From NCBI RefSeq assembly GCF_042675915.1, contig NZ_JBHTKL010000001.1, forward strand, positions 620,001 to 684,000: DNA of 64,000 nt, read 5' to 3'. Of this stretch, positions 9,620 through 17,847 are shown piece by piece. A model generated the notes under the pieces. That model was not told the origin of the DNA and did no database searches. It saw only the letters and a list, made by a program, of their open reading frames with translations. Numbering within the stretch: the first letter of the stretch is position 1; each line of letters begins with the position of its first letter. Position numbers and translations under genes: made by a program. The stretch is from Thalassobacillus_A hwangdonensis (GTDB taxonomy: Bacteria; Bacillota; Bacilli; Bacillales; Halobacillaceae).

Positions 9620-9933
9620 ACGAAAAAAAGCATCTCAACCTGCTCGGGCTCGCCGTACGTGCAGGGAAATGTACCGTCGGTGAAGAATCCATCATCAAAG
9701 ATATTCAAAAAAAGAGAGCAAAGCTCGTATTGATTGCCAATGATACGGGACACCAAACAAAGAAGAAGCTGATCGATAAATGCAGCTTCTACCATATACC
9801 TTATTATCTGATAGAAGATAGGGATACATTATCCCATGCTATCGGAAAAGTGGGGAGAGTCGCGATCGCAGTTCTTGACCAAGGATTCGCGAAAAAAATG
9901 CAATCGCTGCTCGATGAATCTATTCGGGGGTGA
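9616..9933 (+). CDS. ylxQ: L7Ae-family ribosomal/K-turn-binding protein YlxQ
   Basis: 105-residue protein of the L7Ae/L30e/Gadd45 family, which binds kink-turn RNA. Family features include LNLLGLAVRAGKCTVGEESI at the N-terminus and LVLIANDTGHQTKKKL. The precise target in Bacillus is not settled. It overlaps ylxR by 4 bases and ends 4 bases before the infB start. Confidence 0.92.
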   Translation: MNEKKHLNLLGLAVRAGKCTVGEESIIKDIQKKRAKLVLIANDTGHQTKKKLIDKCSFYHIPYYLIEDRDTLSHAIGKVGRVAIAVLDQGFAKKMQSLLDESIRG

Positions 9934-9937
9934 ACAC

Positions 9938-12076
9938 ATGAGTAAAATGCGCGTGTATGAATATGCAAAAAATAATCAATTGACAAGTAAACAAGTGATC
10001 AATAAATTGGGAGAAATGAGGGTGGAAGTGAGCAATCACATGTCTACCATTTCCGACGATACAAAAACGAAACTCGACCGTGAATTCGGCAAAGGGAATA
10101 CGGAAAACAAAGGTCAGGAGAAAAAGCCTGCCAAAGAAGCCGTTAAACCAGAGAGCAAACCTAACAACAACAAGAAGGAAGCCGATAAAAAATTGAATCA
10201 ATCCAATAGTAAGAACTCCAATAACAACAAGAAGAAAGCCAACAAAAACAAGAATAAAAACAAGAACTTCAACAAGCAGCAACAACAGCCGAACACTCAG
10301 AAAGCCGCTGCTAAAAAAGAAACACCAGGAAAAATCACTTATTCCGGCAGCTTGACTGTTGGTGAGCTTGCAGAAAAGCTCAACAAAGATGCATCTGAAA
10401 TCATCAAGAAGCTGATGGTCCTTGGAGTTATGGCTACCAAGAACCAGGACCTTGATGCCGATTCCATCGAACTGATTTGTGGAGAGTTCGGAGTTGAAGT
10501 TGAAGAAGAGGTAGTCGTGGACGAAACGGATATCGAGAACTACCAGTTCGAAGACGATGCTGAAGATCTTGTTGAACGCCCGGCAGTCGTAACGATCATG
10601 GGACACGTCGACCACGGTAAAACTACGTTGCTCGACTCGATCCGTGACACGAAAGTTACAGAAGGCGAAGCAGGTGGAATCACACAGCATATCGGTGCGT
10701 ATCAAGTAGAGGAACAAGGCAAGAAAATCACATTCCTTGATACTCCTGGTCACGCAGCCTTCACGAGCATGCGTTCCCGTGGTGCACAAGTGACAGATAT
10801 TGCGATCTTAGTCGTAGCTGCAGATGATGGTGTCATGCCACAGACGGTTGAAGCGATCAACCACGCTAAAGCAGCGGAAGTGCCGATCATCGTAGCTGTC
10901 AACAAGATGGATAAAGAAGGGGCGAACCCTGACCGTGTGATGCAGGAACTTATGGAATATGAATTGATTTCCGAAGACTTCGGCGGAGAGACGATCTTCG
11001 TAAAGATGTCTGCTGTTAAACACGAAGGAATTGATGATCTGCTTGAAATGATCATTCTTGTGACAGAAATGGAAGAGTTGAAAGCAAATCCTAAACGGCC
11101 TGCATACGGTACCGTCATCGAAGCTCAGCTGGATAAGGGACGTGGCTCTGTAGCTACGTTGCTAGTGCAGAATGGAACATTGAATGTCGGTGATCCGATT
11201 GTAGTCGGTAATACGTTCGGGCGTGTCCGTGCAATGGTCAACGATTTAGGGCGCCGTGTTAAAACTGCAGGACCATCCACACCAGTGGAAATCACTGGTT
11301 TGAATGATGTGCCTCATGCAGGAGATCGTTTCCTATCATTTGAAGACGAGAAGAAAGCGCGTGCGATCGGTGAAGCTCGTCAGCAGAAACAGATTGAAGA
11401 ACAACGTAGCGATCGTGCACGTGTCAGCCTTGACGACTTGTTTGAGCAAATCAAACAAGGGGAAGTGAAAGATATCAACCTGATTCTGAAAGCTGATGTC
11501 CAAGGTTCTGTTGAAGCTCTTGCATCCTCTCTTCAGAAGATTGATGTGGAAGGCGTAAAAGTCAAAATCATCCACACTGGTGTAGGTGCGATCAATGAAT
11601 CTGATATCTCACTAGCATCCGCTTCCAATGCGATTGTCATCGGTTTCAACGTACGCCCGGATTCCAATGCGAAAAAAGCTGCAGAATCTGAGGATGTCGA
11701 AATCCGTCTCCACCGCATCATTTATAAAGTAATGGAAGAAATCGAAGCGGCAATGAAAGGGATGCTTGACCCTGAATTTGAAGAAAAAATCATCGGTCAA
11801 GTCGAAGTACGTGAAATCTTCAAAGTGTCCAAAATCGGTACGATCGCTGGAGCATATGTCACGGATGGTAAAATCTCTCGTGATGCTGGTGTTCGCGTCG
11901 TACGTGACGGCGTCGTCATTTTCGAAGGCGAAATCGACACATTGAAACGTTTCAAAGATGATGTGAAAGAAGTAGCTCAGAACTATGAGTGCGGAATCAC
12001 TGTGAAAAATTACAATGACATCAAAGAAGGCGACGTCATTGAAGCATACGTCATGCAGGAAATCGAACGGACATGA
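9938..12076 (+). CDS. infB: Translation initiation factor IF-2
   Basis: GTPase that brings initiator fMet-tRNA to the 30S subunit and promotes 50S joining. The start is the ATG at 9938 (MSKMRVYEYAK), preceded by GGGGGTGA; a longer in-frame extension upstream overlaps ylxQ and is not family-like. The product has 712 residues. Layout: IF2-N domain, a Lys/Asn/Gln-rich linker of low complexity (about 50-130), a second IF2-N domain, then the G domain (G1 GHVDHGKTT from residue 222, DTPGHAAF about 267, NKMD about 322) and the C-terminal beta-barrel and fMet-tRNA-binding domains. It overlaps ylxP by 4 bases. Confidence 0.97.
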   Translation: MSKMRVYEYAKNNQLTSKQVINKLGEMRVEVSNHMSTISDDTKTKLDREFGKGNTENKGQEKKPAKEAVKPESKPNNNKKEADKKLNQSNSKNSNNNKKKANKNKNKNKNFNKQQQQPNTQKAAAKKETPGKITYSGSLTVGELAEKLNKDASEIIKKLMVLGVMATKNQDLDADSIELICGEFGVEVEEEVVVDETDIENYQFEDDAEDLVERPAVVTIMGHVDHGKTTLLDSIRDTKVTEGEAGGITQHIGAYQVEEQGKKITFLDTPGHAAFTSMRSRGAQVTDIAILVVAADDGVMPQTVEAINHAKAAEVPIIVAVNKMDKEGANPDRVMQELMEYELISEDFGGETIFVKMSAVKHEGIDDLLEMIILVTEMEELKANPKRPAYGTVIEAQLDKGRGSVATLLVQNGTLNVGDPIVVGNTFGRVRAMVNDLGRRVKTAGPSTPVEITGLNDVPHAGDRFLSFEDEKKARAIGEARQQKQIEEQRSDRARVSLDDLFEQIKQGEVKDINLILKADVQGSVEALASSLQKIDVEGVKVKIIHTGVGAINESDISLASASNAIVIGFNVRPDSNAKKAAESEDVEIRLHRIIYKVMEEIEAAMKGMLDPEFEEKIIGQVEVREIFKVSKIGTIAGAYVTDGKISRDAGVRVVRDGVVIFEGEIDTLKRFKDDVKEVAQNYECGITVKNYNDIKEGDVIEAYVMQEIERT

Positions 12077-12351
12077 TCCTGAGCGCTGAAGTCGAATGCT
12101 TCATCTATGAAGCACAGTCATTGAAAGAGAAGCGTTCGGTGATCAAGCGGGTTATGACAAGGATGCAGAATGAATTCAATGTAGCAGTCAGTGAGCTGGA
12201 TCATCAGAACCTCTGGCAACGGACGACGATAGGTGTCGTTACGATCGGAAGCGATCGGATGTCTGTCGAACGTGTGATCCAGCAGGCACTGGCATTCATT
12301 GATTCATTTCCTGAAATTGAAAGGACGGAAACGACTCTGGAATGGAGTTGA
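12073..12351 (+). CDS. ylxP: DUF503 family protein YlxP
   Basis: 92-residue protein of the DUF503 family, recognised by AEVECFIYEAQSLKEKRSVIK at the N-terminus. The biochemical role is unknown. Its fixed position between infB and rbfA suggests a link to ribosome maturation, which is inference. The ATG at 12073 overlaps the infB stop (ATGA). Confidence 0.9.
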   Translation: MILSAEVECFIYEAQSLKEKRSVIKRVMTRMQNEFNVAVSELDHQNLWQRTTIGVVTIGSDRMSVERVIQQALAFIDSFPEIERTETTLEWS

Positions 12352-12380
12352 TCCCGTCATCAGCAAAAGAGGTGTAGCAG

Positions 12381-12731
12381 ATGAGTGAATTAAGAGCAAA
12401 CCGTGTCGGGGAACAGATGAAGAAAGAACTTGGCGACATCATAAGTAAAAAGATCAAGGATCCTCGTGTAGGGTTCGTGACGGTTACCGATGTCCAAGTT
12501 ACTGGTGACCTGCAGCAGGCAAAAGTTTTCATCTCTGTGTTAGGCGAAGAAAAACAGAAGCAGGAAACATTGGTGGGACTTGCAAAAGCGAAAGGGTTCA
12601 TCCGATCAGAGATCGGAAATCGTATTCGCTTGCGTAAAACCCCTGAGATCACATTTGAATTCGATGATGCGATTGAAAGAGGAAATCGTATTGAGAAACT
12701 GCTTCGTGATCTTAACGAAGATAGTTATTGA
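12381..12731 (+). CDS. rbfA: 30S ribosome-binding factor A
   Basis: KH-like protein that binds the 30S subunit and helps 16S rRNA 5'-end maturation. 116 residues, typical length. Family signature: RANRVGEQMKKELGDIISKK at the start, DPRVGFVTVTDVQVTGDL, and the end ELTPEITFEFD-like segment (RLRKTPEITFEFDDAIERG). ATG at 12381 has AGAGGTG upstream at about 12368-12374. Confidence 0.95.
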   Translation: MSELRANRVGEQMKKELGDIISKKIKDPRVGFVTVTDVQVTGDLQQAKVFISVLGEEKQKQETLVGLAKAKGFIRSEIGNRIRLRKTPEITFEFDDAIERGNRIEKLLRDLNEDSY

Positions 12732-12738
12732 CCTTATG

Positions 12739-12767
12739 AATCCGTGCTGCCACCTGCGGCGCGGATT
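12739..12767 (+). other. Intergenic hairpin between rbfA and truB
   Basis: AATCCGTGC (12739-12747) pairs with GCGCGGATT (12759-12767). Only a weak TATT follows, so it may be a partial terminator or an RNA-processing site within the operon. Confidence 0.4.
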
Positions 12768-12832
12768 TATTACATTAAATCTCCATCAGACGGTTCAGAC
12801 TAATCGACGACTGGTGCGGTGAGGTGATACAT

Positions 12833-13735
12833 ATGGATGGAATCCTGGCACTTTGGAAGCCTAAAGGCTGGACATCCCATGACTGTGTGATGAAAGCAAG
12901 AAAACTGTTGAAAACGAAGAAAGTCGGCCACACAGGAACACTGGATCCAGATGTAGAAGGTGTGCTCCCCCTGTGTATCGGCACAGCTACAAAAATTGTT
13001 CCATTCTTAACGGATACACGTAAAGATTATGATGCGGTCGTATGCGTCGGAAGCAGTACAGATACAGAAGATGCAAGTGGTGAAGTCATTTCCGAAAAAG
13101 TTGTGGATCCTGCGCTGACACTCTCGGAAGTGGAGCAGGTAATCAAGCAGTTTGAAGGGGAAATCACTCAAATCCCGCCGATGTATTCAGCTGTGAAAGT
13201 AAATGGTAAGAAACTGTATGAATACGCGAGAAAAGGGGAAACAGTGGAACGCCCTTCTAGAAAAGTGCAAATCCACCAAATCGAACTGCTTTCTTCAAGC
13301 CTCTCTGAGCAGGACGGAAAAGTTCATTTTCCTATCCGTGTGACCTGCTCGAAGGGCACGTATATCCGTACGTTATGTGTCGATATCGGAGCTGCACTAG
13401 GGTACCCAGCCCACATGGCACATTTAGTACGAACTCGAACCGGAGACTTCGGAAAAGAAGATTGCTATTCGATTGAAGAAGTGGAAAAGCATGCAACAAA
13501 TGATTCCGTATCGCAGATTCTTCTACCGATGGAAAGAGGATTGAATCATATTGAAGCGTGGACGGTTGACGAAGGGCTTGCTGAAAGGATCAAATTCGGA
13601 CAAGTTTTGAATCAGACCGACGATCTGCCTGATTCGAATCCATTCAGAGTCGTACACGAAGGTAAGACGCTTGCAATCTATCAGCGTCACCCTGCAAAAG
13701 AGGGCAAGATTAAACCGGTAAGAGTTTTTAACTGA
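12833..13735 (+). CDS. truB: tRNA pseudouridine(55) synthase TruB
   Basis: Makes pseudouridine 55 in the T-loop of tRNAs. The start is ATG at 12833, six bases after the GAGGTG site at 12821-12826; the in-frame GTG at 12824 lies inside that site. 300 residues. Catalytic aspartate is D38 in GHTGTLDPD; also present are KPKGWTSHD and the SKGTYIRTL motif. A PUA-like C-terminal domain is suggested by the length. It sits between rbfA and ribF as in B. subtilis. Confidence 0.96.
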   Translation: MDGILALWKPKGWTSHDCVMKARKLLKTKKVGHTGTLDPDVEGVLPLCIGTATKIVPFLTDTRKDYDAVVCVGSSTDTEDASGEVISEKVVDPALTLSEVEQVIKQFEGEITQIPPMYSAVKVNGKKLYEYARKGETVERPSRKVQIHQIELLSSSLSEQDGKVHFPIRVTCSKGTYIRTLCVDIGAALGYPAHMAHLVRTRTGDFGKEDCYSIEEVEKHATNDSVSQILLPMERGLNHIEAWTVDEGLAERIKFGQVLNQTDDLPDSNPFRVVHEGKTLAIYQRHPAKEGKIKPVRVFN

Positions 13736-13768
13736 GCATTATTTTGAAACGTAAAGTAGGTGAGAGCG

Positions 13769-14704
13769 TTGCAAGTGATTGAATTGACATATCCACATAC
13801 CCTGAATCGGGAGGAAATCGACCCGACGATCATGGCTGTCGGCTTTTTTGATGGCGTCCACCTCGGCCATCAGAAACTGATTAAGACGGCTGTAGAACTA
13901 GCCGAACAAAGCGGGAAGCAAAGTGCAGTGATGACCTTCGACCCACACCCGTCGGTCGTATTGAAAAAAGAACAACAGCATGTGAAATACATTACTCCAT
14001 TGGCGGATAAAATCTACTTCCTCGAAAGAATGGGAGTGGACCGACTGTACGTCGTCCGCTTCACAGAGTCATTGGCAGAACTATTGCCACAACAGTTTGT
14101 CGATCACTTTTTCATTGGATTGAATGTAGATCATGTAGTCGCCGGGTTTGATTTCAGTTATGGCCGTATGGGCAAAGGGAATATGGAAAGTCTTCCGTTC
14201 CACTCCCGCGAGCAATTCACCCAAACGACGATTCCCAAGGTCGAACGGAATGGAGAGAAAGTAAGCTCCACTAGGGTCAGGGAAGCGATAAAAAATGGTG
14301 AACTTCCTGAAGTGACGGACTTGCTGGGAAGGCCCCTATCCGTTCAGGGCGAGGTCATCAAGGGTGATCAGCGGGGACGTACCATCGGTTTTCCAACTGC
14401 AAACATCCATATCAGTGATGCCTATCTGCTCCCGAAGGTAGGGGTGTATGCCGTTGCGATCAATGTCAGGGGCAAATGGTATCATGGTATGGCGAATCTA
14501 GGCTATAAACCGACTTTTTACGACGAAGCGGAAAAACCAAGCCTCGAAGTGTATATTTTTGACTTTAATGGAGATATTTATGGAGAAGACGTAAAGGTCG
14601 AGTGGCATGCGTTCATCCGTGAAGAAAAGAAGTTCAATGGGATCGATGCGTTAATTGCCCAACTTCATTCTGATGAAGAGGAAATACGTCGTTTTTTTCA
14701 GTGA
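13769..14704 (+). CDS. ribF: Bifunctional riboflavin kinase / FAD synthetase
   Basis: Converts riboflavin to FMN and then FAD (gene named ribC in B. subtilis). The N-terminal FMN adenylyltransferase domain shows VGFFDGVHLGHQKL and TFDPHPS; the C-terminal flavokinase domain shows GDQRGRTIGFPTANI (about residue 190 on). About 311 residues. The start is probably the TTG at 13769, five bases after AGGTGA at 13758-13763; a GTG at 13760 is in frame but falls within that site. Confidence 0.95.
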   Translation: MQVIELTYPHTLNREEIDPTIMAVGFFDGVHLGHQKLIKTAVELAEQSGKQSAVMTFDPHPSVVLKKEQQHVKYITPLADKIYFLERMGVDRLYVVRFTESLAELLPQQFVDHFFIGLNVDHVVAGFDFSYGRMGKGNMESLPFHSREQFTQTTIPKVERNGEKVSSTRVREAIKNGELPEVTDLLGRPLSVQGEVIKGDQRGRTIGFPTANIHISDAYLLPKVGVYAVAINVRGKWYHGMANLGYKPTFYDEAEKPSLEVYIFDFNGDIYGEDVKVEWHAFIREEKKFNGIDALIAQLHSDEEEIRRFFQ

Positions 14705-14743
14705 TTACAGTCAATCACTTGCATTTTAGCTCCAAAACATGTA

Positions 14744-14804
14744 CCCTTAATTACGGAACCTTCGCTTGGCAGTGCGTAACTCCGACGCTTGCTAGGGGAA
14801 AGGG
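14744..14804 (+). ncRNA. Putative S15 autoregulatory leader of rpsO
   Basis: The 129-base ribF-rpsO gap contains a foldable RNA. CCCTT (14744-14748) can pair with AAGGG (14800-14804), enclosing GCGT (14774-14777)/ACGC (14785-14788); CGGA (14754-14757) could alternatively pair with TCCG (14781-14784), so the elements compete. S15 is known to repress its own mRNA through leader structures in several bacteria, including Geobacillus. That this is such a leader is inference from position and pairing. Confidence 0.5.
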
Positions 14805-14833
14805 AATTCTAAGAAATTACAGGAGGTGCCATT

Positions 14834-15103
14834 ATGGCAATCACACAAGAACGTAAGAATGAAATCATCAATGAGTACAAAACTCATGAAAACGACACTG
14901 GATCTCCAGAGGTTCAGATTGCAGTTCTAACTGAGCAGATCACTTCATTGAATGATCATTTGCGTACTCACAAAAAGGATCACCATTCACGCCGTGGTCT
15001 TTTGAAAATGGTAGGTAAGCGTCGTAACCTATTGAACTACCTACGCAAATCTGACATTACACGTTACCGCGAGTTGATCAAGAGTCTTGGCTTGCGTCGT
15101 TAA
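14834..15103 (+). CDS. rpsO: 30S ribosomal protein S15
   Basis: Primary 16S rRNA-binding protein of the 30S platform. 89 residues, the standard length. Diagnostic segments are TGSPEVQIAVLTEQI, HKKDHHSRRGLLKMVGKRR and YLRKSDITRYRELI. A strong AGGAGGTG site precedes ATG 14834. It is last in the rimP operon, followed directly by a terminator, and has a likely autoregulatory leader. Confidence 0.98.
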   Translation: MAITQERKNEIINEYKTHENDTGSPEVQIAVLTEQITSLNDHLRTHKKDHHSRRGLLKMVGKRRNLLNYLRKSDITRYRELIKSLGLRR

Positions 15104-15113
15104 TGGTATGACT

Positions 15114-15138
15114 AAAAGCGGGAGTAATCCCGCTTTTT
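15114..15138 (+). terminator. Terminator after rpsO
   Basis: Stem AAAGCGGGA/TCCCGCTTT around a short loop with a T run ending at 15138. It closes the long rimP-rpsO operon. Confidence 0.85.
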
Positions 15139-15156
15139 CTGTATGTTTAAGTACAT

Positions 15157-15184
15157 AAAGAATGTTATTTAAAACATTCTTTTT
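15157..15184 (+). terminator. Terminator-like hairpin in the pnp leader
   Basis: AAAGAATGTT (15157-15166) pairs perfectly with AACATTCTTT (15173-15182), with T residues to 15184. It is a second hairpin only 19 bases after the rpsO terminator and 37 bases before pnp. It could stop read-through or act as an RNA-processing/autoregulation site for pnp. Confidence 0.5.
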
Positions 15185-15221
15185 AATTTACAGTTGATAT
15201 TCTGAGAGGAGCACAGCATTT

Positions 15222-17342
15222 ATGGCAGAAGAAAAACAAGTGTTTTCAATTGATGTTGCCGGACGTACATTCTCCATTGAAATCGGAGAATTGGCTAAGC
15301 AGGCAAGTGGCGCTTGTATGGTCCGTTACGGCGATACATCCGTATTGTCTGCGGCTACCGGTTCCAAGGAACCCAAGGACCTTCCGTTTTTCCCGTTGAC
15401 AGTCAATTATGAAGAGCGACTTTATGCAGTCGGAAAAATCCCGGGAGGATTCATCAAACGTGAAGGACGTCCAAGTGAGAAGGCAGTACTTGCTTCCCGT
15501 CTGATCGACCGTCCGATCCGTCCGTTATTCCCGAATGGATTCCGTAACGATGTACAAGTCATCAGTACAGTGATGAGTGTGGACCAGGACTGTTCATCTG
15601 AAATGGCAGCAATGCTTGGTTCATCCATTGCACTTTCTATATCCAACATCCCGTTCGGTGGGCCGATTGCCGGTGCCGTTGTCGGACGTGTAGATGGTGA
15701 ACTGATCATCAACCCTACTATCGAACAGCAGGCGAAAAGCGATATTGATCTGACTGTTGCTGGTACGAAGGATGCCATCAATATGGTGGAAGCTGGTGCC
15801 AACGAAGTACCTGAAGAAGATATGCTTGAAGCGATCATGTTTGGTCATGAAGAGATCAAGCGCCTTGTAGCCTTCCAGGAAGAGATCGTCGAAGCTGTAG
15901 GAAAAGAAAAGATGGATGTCGTTCTATTTGATCTTGACCGTGAGCTGAAAGCGCAAGTGGAAGCTGAAGGTAAAGAGACGATGGTCAAAGCGATCCAGAC
16001 ATTTGAAAAGAAAGCACGAGAAGAAGCGATCAAGGAAGCTAAAGCATCCATCATTGCTCATTATGAAGAGCAGGGAGCGGATGAAGAAACAATCGGAAAA
16101 GTTCAGGCGATTCTCGATGACATGGTTAAAGAAGAAGTCCGCCGACTTATTACGAAAGAGAAGATCCGTCCTGACGGGCGTGCTGCAGATGAAATCCGTC
16201 CATTATCTTCCCGTGTCGGTATCCTGCCTCGTACACACGGTTCAGGATTGTTCACTCGTGGACAGACTCAGGCGTTGAGCATCTGTACGCTAGGTGCGCT
16301 TGGTGATGTACAGATCCTTGATGGTCTGGATTTGGAAGAATCTAAGCGATTCATGCACCATTACAACTTCCCTCATTTCTCCGTCGGTGAAACTGGTCCG
16401 ATTCGTGGACCTGGTCGTCGTGAAATCGGGCATGGAGCTCTAGGTGAGCGTGCACTTGAAGTTGTCGTACCTTCAGAAGAGGATTTCCCATACACGATCC
16501 GTCTTGTATCGGAAGTGCTTGAATCGAATGGTTCCACGTCTCAGGCAAGTATTTGCGCAAGCACCCTTGCAATGATGGATGCCGGTGTACCGATTAAAGC
16601 ACCTGTAGCAGGTATTGCAATGGGTCTTGTGAAATCCGGAGACGATTATACAATTCTTTCTGATATTCAGGGTATGGAAGATTTCCTTGGAGATATGGAC
16701 TTTAAAGTAGCAGGTACTGCTGATGGTGTCACTGCATTGCAGATGGATATCAAAATTGAAGGACTATCCCGTGAAATTCTTGAAGAAGCTTTGAAACAGG
16801 CGAAAAAAGGCCGCATGCAGATTCTTGATAGCATGCTTGCTACAATGCCTGAAACACGTCAGGAATTGTCCCAATACGCTCCGAAGATTCTTACGATGGA
16901 GATCAAGCCGGAGAAAATCCGTGATGTCATTGGACCAAGCGGTAAGCAGATCAACAAAATCATCGAAGATACAGGTGTCAAAATCGATATCGAGCAGGAC
17001 GGTAAGGTGTTCATCTCTTCCGCTGATTCAGAAATGAATGCAAAAGCGAAGCAGATCATCGAAGATATCGTCCGTGAAGTCGAAGTCGGTGAAGTATATG
17101 ATGGTAAAGTGAAACGGATTGAGAAGTTCGGTGCTTTCGTTGAATTGTACAAAGGTAAAGAAGGCCTTGTACACATTTCTGAAATGGCCGAAGAACGCAT
17201 CCGTAAAGTGGAGGATGTCGTGAAGCTTGGGGATACGATCAAAGTTAAAGTGAAAGAGATCGATAACCAAGGGCGCGTCAACCTGTCCAGAAAAGCGATT
17301 CTTCTTGAAGAAAAGAAAAAAGAAGAAGCAAACCAGCAATAA
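15222..17342 (+). CDS. pnp: Polynucleotide phosphorylase
   Basis: Phosphorolytic 3'-5' exoribonuclease, the main 3' exonuclease of mRNA decay in Bacillus. 706 residues: first RNase PH domain (about 1-230), an alpha-helical linker, a second RNase PH domain carrying the active site (about 310-540; TRGQTQAL, FPHFSVGE, MDAGVPIKAPVAG), a KH domain (GPSGKQINKI, about 570) and an S1 domain (GKVKRIEKFGAFVELYKG, about 628-695). ATG at 15222 follows GAGAGGAG at 15204-15211. It is followed by a strong terminator. Confidence 0.98.
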   Translation: MAEEKQVFSIDVAGRTFSIEIGELAKQASGACMVRYGDTSVLSAATGSKEPKDLPFFPLTVNYEERLYAVGKIPGGFIKREGRPSEKAVLASRLIDRPIRPLFPNGFRNDVQVISTVMSVDQDCSSEMAAMLGSSIALSISNIPFGGPIAGAVVGRVDGELIINPTIEQQAKSDIDLTVAGTKDAINMVEAGANEVPEEDMLEAIMFGHEEIKRLVAFQEEIVEAVGKEKMDVVLFDLDRELKAQVEAEGKETMVKAIQTFEKKAREEAIKEAKASIIAHYEEQGADEETIGKVQAILDDMVKEEVRRLITKEKIRPDGRAADEIRPLSSRVGILPRTHGSGLFTRGQTQALSICTLGALGDVQILDGLDLEESKRFMHHYNFPHFSVGETGPIRGPGRREIGHGALGERALEVVVPSEEDFPYTIRLVSEVLESNGSTSQASICASTLAMMDAGVPIKAPVAGIAMGLVKSGDDYTILSDIQGMEDFLGDMDFKVAGTADGVTALQMDIKIEGLSREILEEALKQAKKGRMQILDSMLATMPETRQELSQYAPKILTMEIKPEKIRDVIGPSGKQINKIIEDTGVKIDIEQDGKVFISSADSEMNAKAKQIIEDIVREVEVGEVYDGKVKRIEKFGAFVELYKGKEGLVHISEMAEERIRKVEDVVKLGDTIKVKVKEIDNQGRVNLSRKAILLEEKKKEEANQQ

Positions 17343-17366
17343 AGAAGCTGGGAGACCAGCTATACA

Positions 17367-17406
17367 GCTTGTAGAGGAACTTCGAGTCCTCTACAAGCTT
17401 TTTTTA
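17367..17406 (+). terminator. Strong terminator after pnp
   Basis: A perfect 13-bp stem (17367-17379 with 17388-17400), 8-base loop and TTTTTT at 17401-17406. Confidence 0.92.
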
Positions 17407-17847
17407 TGCGAAAGTGGGAAAATACCACTCGCATTCTCCGGACGACCCCCCAAGCTATTCTCGTATAACATAACCTCTAGAACTTCGATCTTTCATTGGA
17501 ATCTACTAGTTTTTGACTTTATTTCACTGAAAAAGACTAAGTAAATACTACTGTTGATTACCTGGTCCTAGATAAGCCATAGAAAAGTATGCATAACCAA
17601 ACACACCTAGGGTGGCTGGGAAACTGCGAGACTCCCGTGGGAGAAGGGGCTAGGCGAGACCCCACAGGGAGTGAAAACGACCGAGGAGGCTCGCCAGCTC
17701 CCCCACAGGAAAGCGAGTAGTTTCCCAGACGCCCTTTGCACAGATTCGGAAAATCCTAAAGCATAAACTGATTAGATTCCATCAGCGTAGCAAATTCCGT
17801 TCTACCTTGTCCTTAAGCAACATAAGCTATCGATAAGGAGGGGTGGT
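17407..17847. other. 441-bp intergenic region between pnp and ylxY
   Basis: No convincing gene is present. It starts with a small hairpin (17407-17435) directly after the pnp terminator and contains a 113-bp structured repeat (17616-17728). The remainder has no recognisable signal apart from the AAGGAGG site of ylxY at 17835-17841. Confidence 0.7.
17616..17728 (+). repeat. 113-bp structured intergenic repeat, copy 1
   Basis: Bounded by a perfect 10-bp inverted repeat, CTGGGAAACT (17616-17625) and AGTTTCCCAG (17719-17728). Inside are nested pairings: CTCCC/GGGAG (17632-17643) and GGCGAG/CTCGCC (17653-17658 with 17690-17695). The interior blocks AGACTCC, GACCCC, GAGGAGGCT and GGAAAGCGA recur in the copy at 61231-61345 on the opposite strand. 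It has no coding capacity. Similar sequences recur between genes in Bacillaceae; I know no established name or function. Confidence 0.75.

Noticed and set aside
9920..10789. A long minus-strand frame opposite infB
   Set aside because: It mirrors the Lys/Asn/Gln-rich linker of IF-2; the hydrophobic translation is a reverse-strand artefact and there is no upstream site.
17305..17544. A 79-codon open frame over the end of pnp and its terminator
   Set aside because: It is out of frame with pnp, crosses the terminator, has no ribosome binding site and no recognisable protein features.
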